From contig NC_058337.1 of the NCBI RefSeq assembly GCF_905475395.1, positions 113,516,368-113,580,367 of the forward strand: a stretch of 64,000 bases of DNA. Reading direction: 5' to 3'. The notes beneath the pieces were generated by a model. It was not told the DNA's origin. It saw only the letters and a list, made by a program, of their open reading frames with translations, and ran no database searches. This DNA comes from Chrysoperla carnea. Taxonomy: Eukaryota; Arthropoda; Insecta; Neuroptera; Chrysopidae. The translations under genes and the position numbers were made by a program. Shown here piece by piece: positions 13,691 to 27,600 of the stretch (position 1 is the stretch's first letter; every line of letters begins with the position of its first letter).

Positions 13691-13699
13691 TTTTCCAGT

Positions 13700-16600
13700 C
13701 TCTTTTTTTTATACGCATATTAAACCTTTGAACTTGATTAGCTTTTTTTTGTGTTATTTGGTTTTTGGAACTCGATTAAATTTCATAAATGACCTCATTT
13801 CCGTTTGATAAATAATTTTTACTATATTTCATTCATGGTTCAAAGATGTTAGGAGGAAAACAAACCTTTAAATGAAAATTTTGCGCAACAATTTGACTAA
13901 TGATAGACATTATTTTTTATATCAATGGTCTGTGAAAAGCCTATCCGAATTTCATTCCTCCACAAGGTAGTGTTTTGCCCAAGATCAACGTTATTGGAAA
14001 TTTGTTAGTTACCCAATTTCAACAGTTAAAATTCACTTGCCTTGAATTTCGTTTTAAATGGCTTAAGCCATCATTCTTAGTTTACGAAGTATAAAAATTC
14101 TCATTATGTACTTACTCTAAGCAAACCACCAAATAAACCGGTACACACCAAAAGTGGTGAAACTCCTCTTAAAATATGACATTTTAGCTCGGATATCGAA
14201 ATAATCACATTTTCTAATCGCAGCTCCCCGGAAGTGACAAAAACTACCTAGAAAAATCCCTGTATTTCTATGCATGGTAGAAGAATGTGGTGTTCATTTA
14301 GCTCATTTAAATTCCAAATTAATTGAAAATCGAAAAAAAGTATAAAGCTCTCAAAATGAAATGTGTCGAAGTTGGAAGGATTTCTGGGAGGAAATTTAAG
14401 TTTTTAGATATATTTTCAAAAATGTTGATCTAGAAATTTTAGATATCTTGGATCGAACACAAAAAATTTGCATCTTTCTAGCATACACACCAATAAAGAG
14501 TTTATTTTTAGGAATGGTTAAAGATTGGAAAAATATTGGTCTTGTTGATTTGATTAGCGAAGAACGACTGCGGAACTGAAGCATATCCATAATCTTATTA
14601 AAAACAAAAGAAACTGAAATAGACAAATTTTATAAATATAGAAATAATTTTTATTAATATCGAAGATGATTGACGTATTTTGATTGCTAATTATAGAAAT
14701 TTCCCTTTTAATAACTTTGGAAATTATTTTTTCTATTTCGGTTGAATTATAAAGAAGATATGATTAGGAAATAATAATCAAAGTTGACTGAATTATCAAA
14801 CGTGCTACGCCAATTAACTCCAATTAATAAATGCTCTTTTAATCTTTTGACAAACGCCATTTGTTTAAATAGTGATTATTAAAGTTTATCCGGTCACTAC
14901 TGTCATTATTCACATTTTTTCTGAAAATATAGACTAATGCATTGTATTGAAGATCAAAGAAGACACCACACATGGAATAAATTTAAAATTCTATTTACCC
15001 CCTCCTAGAACATAATTTTTTGATTTGTGGAACAGCTAAAATATCTATATATTTGGATTCACATATCGGTAATTTGAAGGATATTCTCAGGGAGTAAACC
15101 GTTTTCTTTAACGTTTTTAAGGCCTTGCACACCTATGCAACCTCTCCAAATTGTGGTGCAGGGTTTAAATTCATATGTTTATTGAGTTAGAGTCAAAACG
15201 AATGCCTTTTGGGGGTGTACGTTTTTCAATGTCTTTCCTATTTTTAACACACATTTATTAGATTAGTATGCATTTATGTAAAGGAATCTTGCAACGTGAT
15301 TTTTCATCTATTTCAAAACGTCGGATGGAATTGATACTTTGCGCACTTACCAAGGACCGATAACAATAATTTTGGTGGCGGGTTGGTGGAAGCGCAGATA
15401 ACATTCCAAAATACTAATCATCACTACATACTATAAAAAAAAGTTGAATTTTTTCTTAATCACTCTATTTTTTTGTTGTTGTTGAACTTATAGAAATTAT
15501 TTTCTACTATTTAATTCATATAGTTACAAAAGCTTGTAGCTTTTTAGTTTTTTTATTAATTATTTCTATCTAAATTCCATGTTTTTGGGGTTATGTTAAA
15601 GGGATAAAAATTTATATGTGAACTGAGTCAATGTTAAAAATGTATCTTTTATGATAGTGCCAAATTTCATCACCTCCTTTTCTGGCACTTTTATTGTAAA
15701 TATTTAGTGTTTTAACAAATCATGAAAAGACAATAATCTCATCTATATAAAAAGCATTTATTGAAGGAAAAATGACCCTAGTGATAGAGCTCTACTGCTC
15801 ACGATTTTTTTTCTTCATAAAAACGTTTGTCAGTCAAATTAAAAGATATCTAAATGATTCTTACACAATTTTTTTTAGTTTTATTAATATCCACTTAAAA
15901 AATTTTAGAATGAAGGTTCCAGGTTCTAGAATTCTAGAAAAACATATAATATTTATGCATATTATATGACCGATACCTTAAAAATTGCAATTTCGAAGGT
16001 TTCAGTTAACACACACCTCCTTTTTTTGAATGTTAGGCCAAATAATTTTTCCTAATTCCATGAGGGTCAAATTAATCCTTGATCTTCCAGTTACAAAAAA
16101 CGAATATCAAACTATTTAAAGATTAAAAATTTTCCGGGATGTATGAAAGAGAGCAAGACTGCTTTATGTTATTAAACAAATTTATTTGGGAAAAGTTCGT
16201 CTTTTTAAAGAAATTTTTGAATATTTTGAAAATTGAAAAGTTTTTCAAATATTGATTGATATTCTTTTGTAATCGACACGCGAGATGTGAAATAATGTTA
16301 CCGAGTGTGATAAAAAAGCAAGATAAAACTTATATTAATATTATATAAATTGTAATTAATATTCAGAGATTACGCACAAAATTTTAAAAGGTTCCCTAGT
16401 AGAGAAATTTCAAAAAATTTCAATAAATTATCTCATATGATCTACGGATTTTAATAAATATTTATGTTGTTAATTTTCATATATCAATGTTAATCATAAG
16501 ACTAAAGATGTTATAGGCTGGGGACCCATCAGCAGTAATTGTCATTGATAAATATACCTTTAAAAAATGCTATGTGGTTTAATTATGCTTAGACTAACAA

Positions 16601-18600
16601 GTTTTTAATCTAATTTTCGTAGGTGGAACGTTCTGATCGTCCCTACAGACTTTAATTAGGTGAATGTATCACCAGGTGTCCCACGCCACTTCTTGCTGTT
16701 TTGTTAATCCATTTTTAAGGCAATTGAGAAATTAAAGAATCTGAAACACTGAATTAAATCACAGATATGTATCCAATAACTTGAAGATTGCGATTTTTTT
16801 TAATTTCCATGTAGTCGGGCAACGGACGTTCTATTTTATTCAGCGTCAGGCAAAACTACTTTTGGATTTTTTGTTCAAGTATCTTCCTAAAAAAATAACC
16901 CAAAATCAAATATCTGTCAAATTGAAGATTGTTGGGGTATAGGTACTTTTCAATACGCGTAAAAGAAAACCCTTACAAGAAAAATTAACCCACACACGAA
17001 TTTCTAAAAGTGTATTAATCAACGATAATTTTATGCAGATGGGCACCGTAATTATTATTAATAAAAAAATCAATAAAAATTAACCTTCGTATTTAATTTA
17101 ACAAATTATCGTTACCGGCTATTTTTATAATTTTCACTCTTTTATCGATTTTAATGAGATTTTAGTAGGTTTATAGACGTTGTTTCTTTAATTTATGAAA
17201 AAGTGAAATACTTTCCTGAAAGCATTTTTTTTTTCTTTGCTGACATGGAGATTTTCAGGGAAGTTCAAGAATTTTATTTATGGGTATTACACCAAAAAAA
17301 TGAATTATTGGCAAACTAGCAAAATTGCAAATTTGCTATTAGTTGTCTTGGGATCGAATAGTCAGTACAGTTTCCAAACTGTGAGGATACTTTTTTAATG
17401 TCAAGATAAACACTATGTAAATTTTTGAGACAAAGAAAAAAGCATCGATATCCTAGTCTCTGCATAGATAAAGCTCAATATATTCATACTGCTTGAAGCC
17501 ATGTATAAAGTTTAACATAACATATCCATAAATTTAACTTTTTTATATTCAATAATATGATGGATTAATGAAAATGAAAATCATTGAACCGACCAAATTG
17601 AAATTTATAGAAAATATTCCAACGCTTATTCAATTTTCCAACGCTTCCACCGATTTGTTTTTTTCGTGTCCATAACGGCAAAATATAATGATAGGTAACA
17701 TATTAGGGCTTGTATTAAGGCTTTAAGCAGGAAGTGAAACATGATCCTCTAATACTTTAAGGGAATAGTATATTAAGCAAAAGTTGTCAAAGGTGGTTAC
17801 ATATAGGAATACTTGATGGTTAAATGAGATGTAAGGTTAAAAAAGTTTCCCTTAAGGTGAAATTTAAAAAAATAATTTACTCCCTTAAGGTGAACCCCAC
17901 GCTTTTTCTTCCTTTTACTTTAATTAATTACACAGGTGTGTTTTTAGTTTGTTAAAGTATTATTTATTTATAAAAAATTCAGTATAAATATGGTGGGATG
18001 TATATATTTTCAGATATTGTAATCGGTAATTCTGAAAATCCTGATCAGGATAATCAAATAAACTTGTTAAATTGTTACATTGTCAACGGTCCTTGATAAG
18101 TATGCCCAATTTCGACGTTTTGAAGGGGGTCTAAATCATGTTCAAAGTTTCCGTTACACACTAACATACAAACATGCGTATGACGCTAATAAAAGTAATA
18201 AACGCTAATAAATCTTCTTGATTGAAGAGCATGGTATAATTTTAACTTAATATAAATGATTATTTATTGAAAATCTATTTTAAACGAAGGATAAAAAATA
18301 CAAAAGGATACAAAATTATACACTAATTAATGAAAATAGTATTTAATAAAATAAAAATACATAATTATAATTATAATTATTGTGTTTGATATTCTGACAT
18401 TTTGAGATAACTTTTTAAGCAAATTAATATGTTACAAAAGATAAAATAAATAAAATTTAAATCCTTATAATACCATATAGTATATGACGGGTCCGATCAT
18501 AAATAGTTCTACTTAGTATTATTAATATTTCACTGTCGTGTTGACTAGACAACTTAGTACATCACGCTTAGTTCAAATTAGTAGCTAAGTGAAAATTTTT
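13700..18600. other. Intergenic between the Tret1-like genes, no gene seen
   Basis: This stretch is A+T-rich, with poly-T runs and very short frames only. I recognise no conserved protein, tRNA or rRNA and no bounded mobile element in it. Confidence 0.4.
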
Positions 18601-18606
18601 AATTTG

Positions 18607-18612
18607 TCAGTG
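18607..18612 (+). promoter_or_regulatory. Candidate initiator of Tret1-like gene B
   Basis: TCAGTG, close to the arthropod initiator consensus TCAGTT, lies 66 bp before the ATG of gene B. No clear TATA box stands about 30 bp upstream and no downstream promoter element is obvious. It is a suggestion only. Confidence 0.25.
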
Positions 18613-18672
18613 TACGATTTTATTGTATCTAAGTGTTTTGTATTGTTTTAAAGTGGATAAAAATTAATTATT

Positions 18673-21600
18673 ATGGCAAGTGGTAGCCGTAATTGGCAAT
18701 ATTTAGCATGTGTTTCAGGTGAGTGATTTATTTAAATAAGTTTAGATAATTGTTTTCATTAAAAATGCGATGTGATCTTATCTGTGTTATCGATTTCAAG
18801 TGACCTAAAATAGACGTCTTTTTTTTTTTTTTTTTATTTAAGGACGTACATTCATGAGAGACTTTTATTAAAATATATAACAGAATTGATTTAAAATATT
18901 TAACACCAACAATACTATTATCGATTTAATTTCGTTATTAATTTTAAGTTTAAAAAGTGACAAAAAGCCAGGTTTAACATGGAACTAAATGGAAAATATA
19001 TTCGATATTTCTTAAAAATCATATCGATAACTATACTTAAAACTTTTGCCAGTTAAAAATTATTTAAACTTTTAACAGAATTTAAATTTTTTTTCAATTT
19101 GCTATTAATTCAAAATTTATATACTGTTTCCCCCAGAGAAGGTACATAGCAAAACAGATTGGTGAATGAACCTCCTTAATGATATCAAAAGTGGAAAGTG
19201 TTTGTGACTTTCATATTAAAAAGCGATAATTTGTACCGAATTGTAATTTTCTTTCGAAATTGAGGGGCAGATTTTCTTAAAGTTTTATTGGTCAGTTTGT
19301 TCGTGATATCTAATATAAAATTTCTTCATTGCATTAAAAATTTTACTTCACTTTTCATAACAAAAATTTACGAAAAGGGTATCGTAAATGTGAGCACTGG
19401 CCGTTTAAGTTTTGCAGTGAAAAATCAGCTTATTACTATTAATTAGCAAAATAAAACATAAAAATTAAAAAAAAAAATTTTAGCCACTTTCATACTTACC
19501 ATAAACATAAATTTACCATTTCCCAAATATCTAACAACTCAAAGCCGTAGAAATTTTTTGTTTGTTTAATAAGATAGTTTTATTGGGTTTGTTCTATCAA
19601 ATTGGAAATGGTTCTTTTGAATTACTTAAAGGTAGAAAATCGTAACTTTCAGAATTATTTTAAGCACTTTATTTATATTTTAAGATCCAAAACGCTTAGG
19701 TGTAAAATTAGTTAAATTAAGGTGTTCATGGAAATGAATTAATGAATTTTAAAACTATCAATTTATCAGAAAGTAATATAATTTTAAAATTTTGATTTTT
19801 CATAAAAAAAACACGTCTTTATACAATTATACTGATATTTTTATTTTTATACCATTTATATTTTATGAAAATAGATGTTGGAATTAAATTTAGTTTTCCC
19901 ATGCAACGAACATTTTTTATCACTCTTTGCCATCATGTAATTATAACAGTGATTAAAATAAAAACAAATTTGTGAATAAAAAATAATGTATGAGATTAAA
20001 GCTGTATTTTCCTTAAACTCATAAGAAACGACGGAAAACCTAAAATCTTTTTCATACACAGTACAAAAAGTGTATGACTTAATACCACAACGTAAAAAAA
20101 GGACATATTTTCTCGAAACTTAAACACATTCGAGGGACATGCTCCTGAAATTCTAAAACTTCTGAAAATTTCTTAAAAAATAATATCGAATTTAAAACTG
20201 ATTTTTATTGACCTTTTCATTTAAATTATTTTTTGTTTCGGACTGATAGTTATAAATTGAACTAAGATCAATTTTTGTTATTTATTTCATCATTAAGTCC
20301 GAAACTAAATATGGAAAATGTTTTTTTTTTATTTGCTTTTATTTATTATTTATTAGAAGCATATTTGATCCTATATTAATTGGAATTTTGTTGCCCAGAA
20401 TTGATTATCTATATAGATTCAGGCGCGTCTACTAAAGAAAGAGACGCCATCCTTCTTAATACAAAAGCCTCTTATTTTACTTAAGTTACTGAAGACGTCA
20501 GAAGTATTTACTTATGAGGCGTCAGTGTCAAATAAATACATTATCAATATTAGATCATTTTGTGTCTCGCAGCTTTTAGATTAGAAATTTTTTTGGGGTA
20601 TTCAGTATTATTTTAAAATCCGTTCTACAATTTAGCGTGTATACCGTTATCGTAAAAACAACAGAATGTATATACAGTTTACTTATAGACAGTAAAAATC
20701 AGAGGGTATACATTATAGTTCAAAACACAGGGTATACGTTGTATAGCGCCGTATATAATTCATGGGAAACTTTTTTTTGTTATTATTGGCCAAAATAGTA
20801 CCATATGCACTGAGCTACGTTTGACAATGAGAGAAAAAACAGTAAAACAGTATATTTCACAGTTTCTGTTGTATTTAACGCAAAAACCCCAAAGTATTTA
20901 CTTAAGTGGTACACTTTTCGTATTATTGGTACGTCTTTGGTAGTGAATCTATTATATGTCAGTTGCCCGATAATCTTGAAGATGAGAGCTAGATCGTAGA
21001 GTTTGATACAGGAATAAGGAAGATATCGCATGGACAGGAAAAAACAGGCTGGATAAATAATATATAATACTGTTACTCAATAGAGTCCCGATTTTCGAAA
21101 CTCAACTGTAGTATTCTAAATAAATAAACTCTCGTGGAAGATTAGCCAAATCAGTTCTATTCCACTGCTGGAAGATTAAATTTAAATTCCTTTCTTGAAA
21201 GGAAGGAAACAGAAAAAGGTTATTTTTAACACTATTAAGAACTTACACACTAATGCAGCTTTTGATTTCAAACCGGTTTTTGCAACAACTTGATTTGTCA
21301 ATAAAAAAAAACAACTAATTTCAATCGTGTGTGTACGGCCTTAGGAAATTTATCTCAAAAAACAGACTTACGTATTTTTTTTATTTTAGTGTCAAATTTA
21401 TGGGATATTTTAGTATTAGTAGATTAAAATCATTAAAAAAATCACACATACGCACTCACAACATGTGGCAAATTAAAATTATAAGCGCAATCAGACCTTA
21501 ATCATTCTAAAAAAACTGGCAAATTTTGATAACCTTACTTGCATGTGAAAATTTATTTCCGCGAACTAAAATTATAATCTTTAACAGTCAAAAGGTTTTC

Positions 21601-24600
21601 AAATTTTAATTCATGCAGAACAATTGACACTAATTTTAGTATGCCCAATAATTGATCCGGAAATGCGATAATCACAGCATTATTACAATATATTAATTAT
21701 TTACACTGTTGTTCAATAAAATTGAACCAATCTGAGACATATATTATCAACAAAGAACTACTATTTTTAATTTGATAATTTTGATACATATACTTCCAAT
21801 CAAATTGGACTATATGTAAACACGAGGAAAGCGACTTGCAAATATATGTAAACAAAATAAATATAGTGGAGTCCTTGGGAAATTAAATTAAATTTGTCTT
21901 AAATAATTATAGTCAAACTGTTGTTTGTTATATTTATAGTCAAATGATACCAAATTTGGCACATTACCCATAAAAATGTAAAAGTGGACTTGATATCATA
22001 ACAAAATTTTGAAGTTAGATTAAAATGGATTAAAAACGAAGAGGTTATTAGCACTCAAGGATTGTTGCCCGTCTCTTTCTTGCAAAACAGAGTTTTATAT
22101 GTAATCTCTATAGCGATATCGTGCAATGACGTCAGTAGTCTATATCTTCCACTTTGCTCAATTAAAAGTATTAAACGTTCATATTTTGTATACTTCTAAA
22201 GATTTTTAAAAACTTAAATTTTCTGTCCGAGCAGTAACAATTCTTCACCTGAATTGACAAAAAATTTTGCAATGATTTAGGATTGACAAAGACCCAGCGT
22301 ACGAAATTGTAAACAAACAAAAAGATTTTGCATGCATATTGTGCAAATAAAATTTAGCTATTTATAAGTTTATCATTAATAAATTTTTATGAGTTTTTGA
22401 TATGCATAATTATGTAATTAATTATAAATTTATAAATATTGATAAATATTATAAATTATTAATGTCGATTGATTTTGATGGTTTTTACGAGTCATTACGC
22501 GCCTGCTTCGCTAGACATTCCTACTTTCCAAAATTATCATGCATTTTGACCTCAATCTGATTTTATATATTCTAAGAAACGAGATAAAATCTTATGTAAT
22601 AAAAGGGAAGGGCTTTCCAGAAACTTTATGCACCCTTACATGGGAGGCAAGATGGAAGGTCAGAAATTGTCAAAATTATCCTTACGTAATTAATGAATGG
22701 TTCCTTAGATAGACAAATACGGTTAATTTCGCTTTTATATTATTAGTAAGGATTATTTATATTTTTTAAATGATGTTCGAAGTTTATTGTAATATCCGTC
22801 TGATAACAGTCAAATCGGATAATAGTCTTACGTCAGTCTGATTGTTTTCATTGATGCACTTATTCATAAATAATTTTTTTTAATTAATTTTTTAAATACA
22901 GTGTGAGCCTCAAAATTGAGAAAAGATTATCTTTGTTTATTGACCAAAACCAACAAAAATTTTTATATTATTGATTGAAAGAGATGTAAAATTCAATTTG
23001 GCAAATTGTTTTCTGTCATTTTTTAGTAATTAATTTTTGATCGTTATAATCTCATTCTCATGTAAAGATCATTCAAACTAAAATGAGTTCGAATAAGTGA
23101 AATTACTTGTGCTAAATACACAGGGGTGACAAAGACAACCCGTGATGGGCAGCATAATGGCTTGTATTTAGGAACAGAATTAATAAGTAATCATGCAAGT
23201 ACTATCTTCTCGAATTAATATTCCGCATGTAACCTTTCTGTATCGCATCCAAGGTTCCAATAGCACGCTACTTCAATACATCAAGGTAACTTCCTCAAAC
23301 TGCTTCTGAGTCAAACATTTCCTAATCGAAAATACATTTCTTTTATCTACTCAAAAACAAATGAATTTTACAAGGGAAATCTTAATTTAAAATTTGTTTT
23401 CTGATTTTTTACAGGAAATCTAGCAACAACATGTATTGGACAAGTGTTTACATGGTCATCCTCAGCTTTACAAAAATTAAAAGGTGATAATTGGGAAGAA
23501 ACAAGTCCTTTATCACATCCAGTCACAGTCGAACAAGAATCATGGATTGGTTCATTAGTACAAGTTGGTGCAATATTTGGTCCAATATTATCATTCATTT
23601 TAGTGGATAAAATTGGACGCAAGAAAACTTTAATTGCCACAGCTATTCCATATATTTTAAGTTGGATTCTTTTAGCAACAACCAAATCAGTTATTCAAAT
23701 ATATTGCGCACGGATCATTGCGGGTTTAAGTGTTGGTGCAGTTTTCGCTACGTTACCCGCATACATTGGGGAAATTTCGGATAAGGAAATTCGTGGGGCA
23801 ATGGGATCTTTCTTACAATTATTTTTAACATTAGGTTTTATGGTTTCATTTACCGTCGGACCATATGTATCGTTTATAAATTTCGCAATAATTTCAACAG
23901 TTGTACCAGTATTATTCTTAATAATCTTTCCATTTATGCCAGAATCACCATACTATTTTCTAAAGCATAATGATGAGAAAAAAGCAGGAGAATCATTAAT
24001 AAAATTACGGGGGAAACCCGATTCGGATATTCAGACAGAGCTTTTTGAAATGAAAGCGTATGTTGAAGCTTCGAAACAACGTAAAGGCCAGTTTACGGAT
24101 TTGATTAAAGAAAAAGCGATACGAAAATCAATGATTATTGCAATTGGATTATTGGCTTTCCAACAATTATGTGGAATGAACGCTGTTTTGGCTTATACCG
24201 AAGATATTTTTAAGGCTGCAAATGGAGATTTACCATCGGAAATTAATACAATAATTATTGGTGCTGTGCAAGTTGTAAGCAGTTGTTTTGTTCCATTAAT
24301 TGTAGATCGTCTAGGACGTAAATTATTGTTACAAATATCTGGTGTTGCAATGGCTATTGGTTTATTATTTTTGGGATTGTTTTTCTTATTTATGGATCGG
24401 TTAAATATGGATGTTTCGGCTGTACAATTTTTACCAATAACGTCTTTGGTTTTCTACGTAATTGCATTCTGTTTCGGTAAGTTTCCCAATTATTTCAAAT
24501 TAACAATTACACAGGCATGCAACAAATTTTTTGGATGTTAGCGATATTTTTGATAAATTAAATGTTTATTAAGGTACTGAATGGAAGAGTGATATCCATT

Positions 24601-27600
24601 TGCTTCTATCACGTAAATTTTCTTTCAAAACTCATTTGAAAAGCTAAAAATCGAAAATTTTATTAATTGATTATAGTAAGAATGATACCTCTCACGCCTT
24701 AATGACTCACAAGAAGACTTCGAGGTCTGGCAAATTGTCAGGTTACCTTTTTTGTCTTTGAAACAAGTTTACTTTTTTTGGCGTAAAATTTTCTTCTTCT
24801 TTTTGATACACTTCTGAGCGAGTTTTCGCTTTTCATGTTCTATTTCCCGCATGGGTTATCACAAACTAATAAGGTATCGTTAATTTATTGGTATAGGATC
24901 AACTGAGAATTTTTAAGATTGTGAGATTCCCTTTTGGGTCAGCAGCTTCCCCATTATCCCCCTCAATTCCTCGAATTTTCTATTTTTAGCAAGACTTCAA
25001 TGGAGAAAAATCTACAGGAATCTGCAGTTCTATCCAGTTTTTTAGTTGGAATCCTGCTTTATTAGTATACCTGTAGAATGTAGAATAGCTCTTATTAGTT
25101 ATTATTGAAGACCTTTAAATTATTCAAACTGCCAAATATTATAGGCCTTTGAGTTATCGCGTACGCAAATAACAGGATAGCCAAATGGATTTCTGAAAAC
25201 CAAAACATTAGATCATACTTGTGCGTATATTTTGAAACTACATTCCGTATATCCAGCCAATGCAAATTGGGCTAACTAAACGATAAAATATAGATGAAAA
25301 CTGTTAGTGTACGAAATTTAAGCACCCTATGTACAATTAATTTACTTTTGTGCCATAGTTTGAGAAAAAATTACTATGAATAAAATCGAAACTCAAGTGT
25401 ATTACCTAATCTTCACGAATTAGTAAGGATTACGGGCACGTATTATCGGAATAAATCGCTGATTTTAGTACAAATATAATTTTTTTTGCATTGACAAATA
25501 ATAATGATTAAATTAATTAATTGATTATATTACTAGAAAATTGTTGTAAAAAATAAAGGGTTTTGAGTTAAGAGTGTCCGCAATTTAAACCTTACTTATA
25601 CAAGTAGATTTTTTTTCTTATCGGATATGGTATGTCATGGTATTTTGGGGATAGTTCATGCCAATCAAATGACAACCGCAGCTTCGCAAGAGAGCACTCT
25701 AGGACATAGATTGGATTCGATATGCGATGTTTGTGCTTATTAAGAAAACTAGGTCGTATCTCACATTATTATTAAAATGTGAGATACGACCTCGTATTGT
25801 CTGTATAATCGAATTAAGGATAGGTATAAGTCAATTAAAATCACGTATTACATAATAAGCAGCTGAAACTGAACCCTCAGTTTTGTAAAAAAAAGTTTAA
25901 AGATAATTTGCGGCCATTGTTTAACATTACTTGAGACGTTGTACGATGATTTTCTCATTATGTATTATAATCATTTCGCACTGTCCAGCGAAACTGCGAA
26001 AATGCTGCTAATAACTCACAAAACGTCACGAAATAGCTTACCAATAAATATTATACAAATTATTTAATTTAAATCTCCAGTTTGGACACTCTTAATGGAA
26101 AATCCTTTATAAAAATTTCATTTAGCCGAAAACAAAAGAAAAAGTTTAATCTATAAATATGAATTGTAATATCCTATTATTAGACGTATTTAAAAAGAAA
26201 TTAGTATGGATTATCAGATAAGCAAATTTATAGGAAGATAAAATTATTTTTTTTTAATTTTGGATTTTCAGTACAAATTCCGATTATCTTCCTGTGTTAA
26301 TTTACTTATACTATTGCTAAATATGGCAAATGATTTATTATCCCATAATATAAAGTTACACAACGAATTTTTTGTTTTAAAATTATAGAAAAATAAAGGC
26401 TTAATAAAGATTACTATCCAAAAGCCGTTATTATTTTCAAGGCTTTTAGAGTAATAAACATAATTTGGCTACAAATTTATGAATATGTTTTTTAAATTAA
26501 TGGCTGAGAAATAACAAATTTTTAAATTAAAATAAGTATTAAAAGAAAATTTTTCATTTTGCTAATCCTTTCTAACTGAACGGTTTAATGTTTGGTAGTC
26601 TAACCTGATCAACTCGAGATCGAATCTTGGTGACAAATGGCGATATCTTTTCCCGTGCACAGATTTTTCCCATGCATTTCTCCGATCAAAGTATTGATAA
26701 AATTTTTTAATTTGTCACAAAAAATTCAATGCCAGAAATTTTTTGTTAATTAAAGGTATTAGTTTATTACAGGTACTTAACTGTTTTAATTAGTTTTTGA
26801 TATAATGCAAAAAAAAAAAAAATTCAATGCGTAATTATTCAATTTTCCACCAGTCTAAACATTCTTGTAGACATTTTAAAACCGATAACATTTTTGATTA
26901 ATCACCGATGATAAACGAATGTTTAAAAAATTGTTGATTAATTAATAATGAAGGTACCTAATTAAACTAGTTTTAATTAATTTTATAGAATTATTACATG
27001 GATAAAGTAGTCATTTTTTTCCCCACTTCACATCGACTAATCTATATTTGTACACGTTTTTGAAACAATGTATTTAATTTATTGTAGAGAATTTAAGATA
27101 ATATGTTTATTACATTCACATTCATTAAATCCGTACAAACTAGAATATTACAAAATCTAATTTTCATAATTTAATATTAAAAACCAATAAAAACTTGTAA
27201 AAGCAAAAAATTTTCTTGGTAATTTTGAAAAATGGAATTATTTTTGTAAACAAGTAAGATTATTACTACAGATTTGATTCTCAAAATGTTCTGTAAAATA
27301 ATAAAAAATAGAATACAATACTTTTATTATTCTTCGATACTTAGCTTAGGTTCGGTTAAATTGGCTGTCTTGGAGTGGGACACCCTTAGACCATAAGGGC
27401 TGTTGTGATACCGTCCACAACTCCATGAACTATTGGGAGCTGTTTAATAACAGGAGGTAGGAGTGCTTTGGCGTCAACGGACTTCAGATCGGAAAGTTCT
27501 AAAAAGAAAGCCTGATTTAAGCGAGGCCATCTCCACATGGCAAGAGCTGGACAGTAACAGAGAAGATAAAAAAAACGTTATGTCCTTCTCCCTATTGCCT

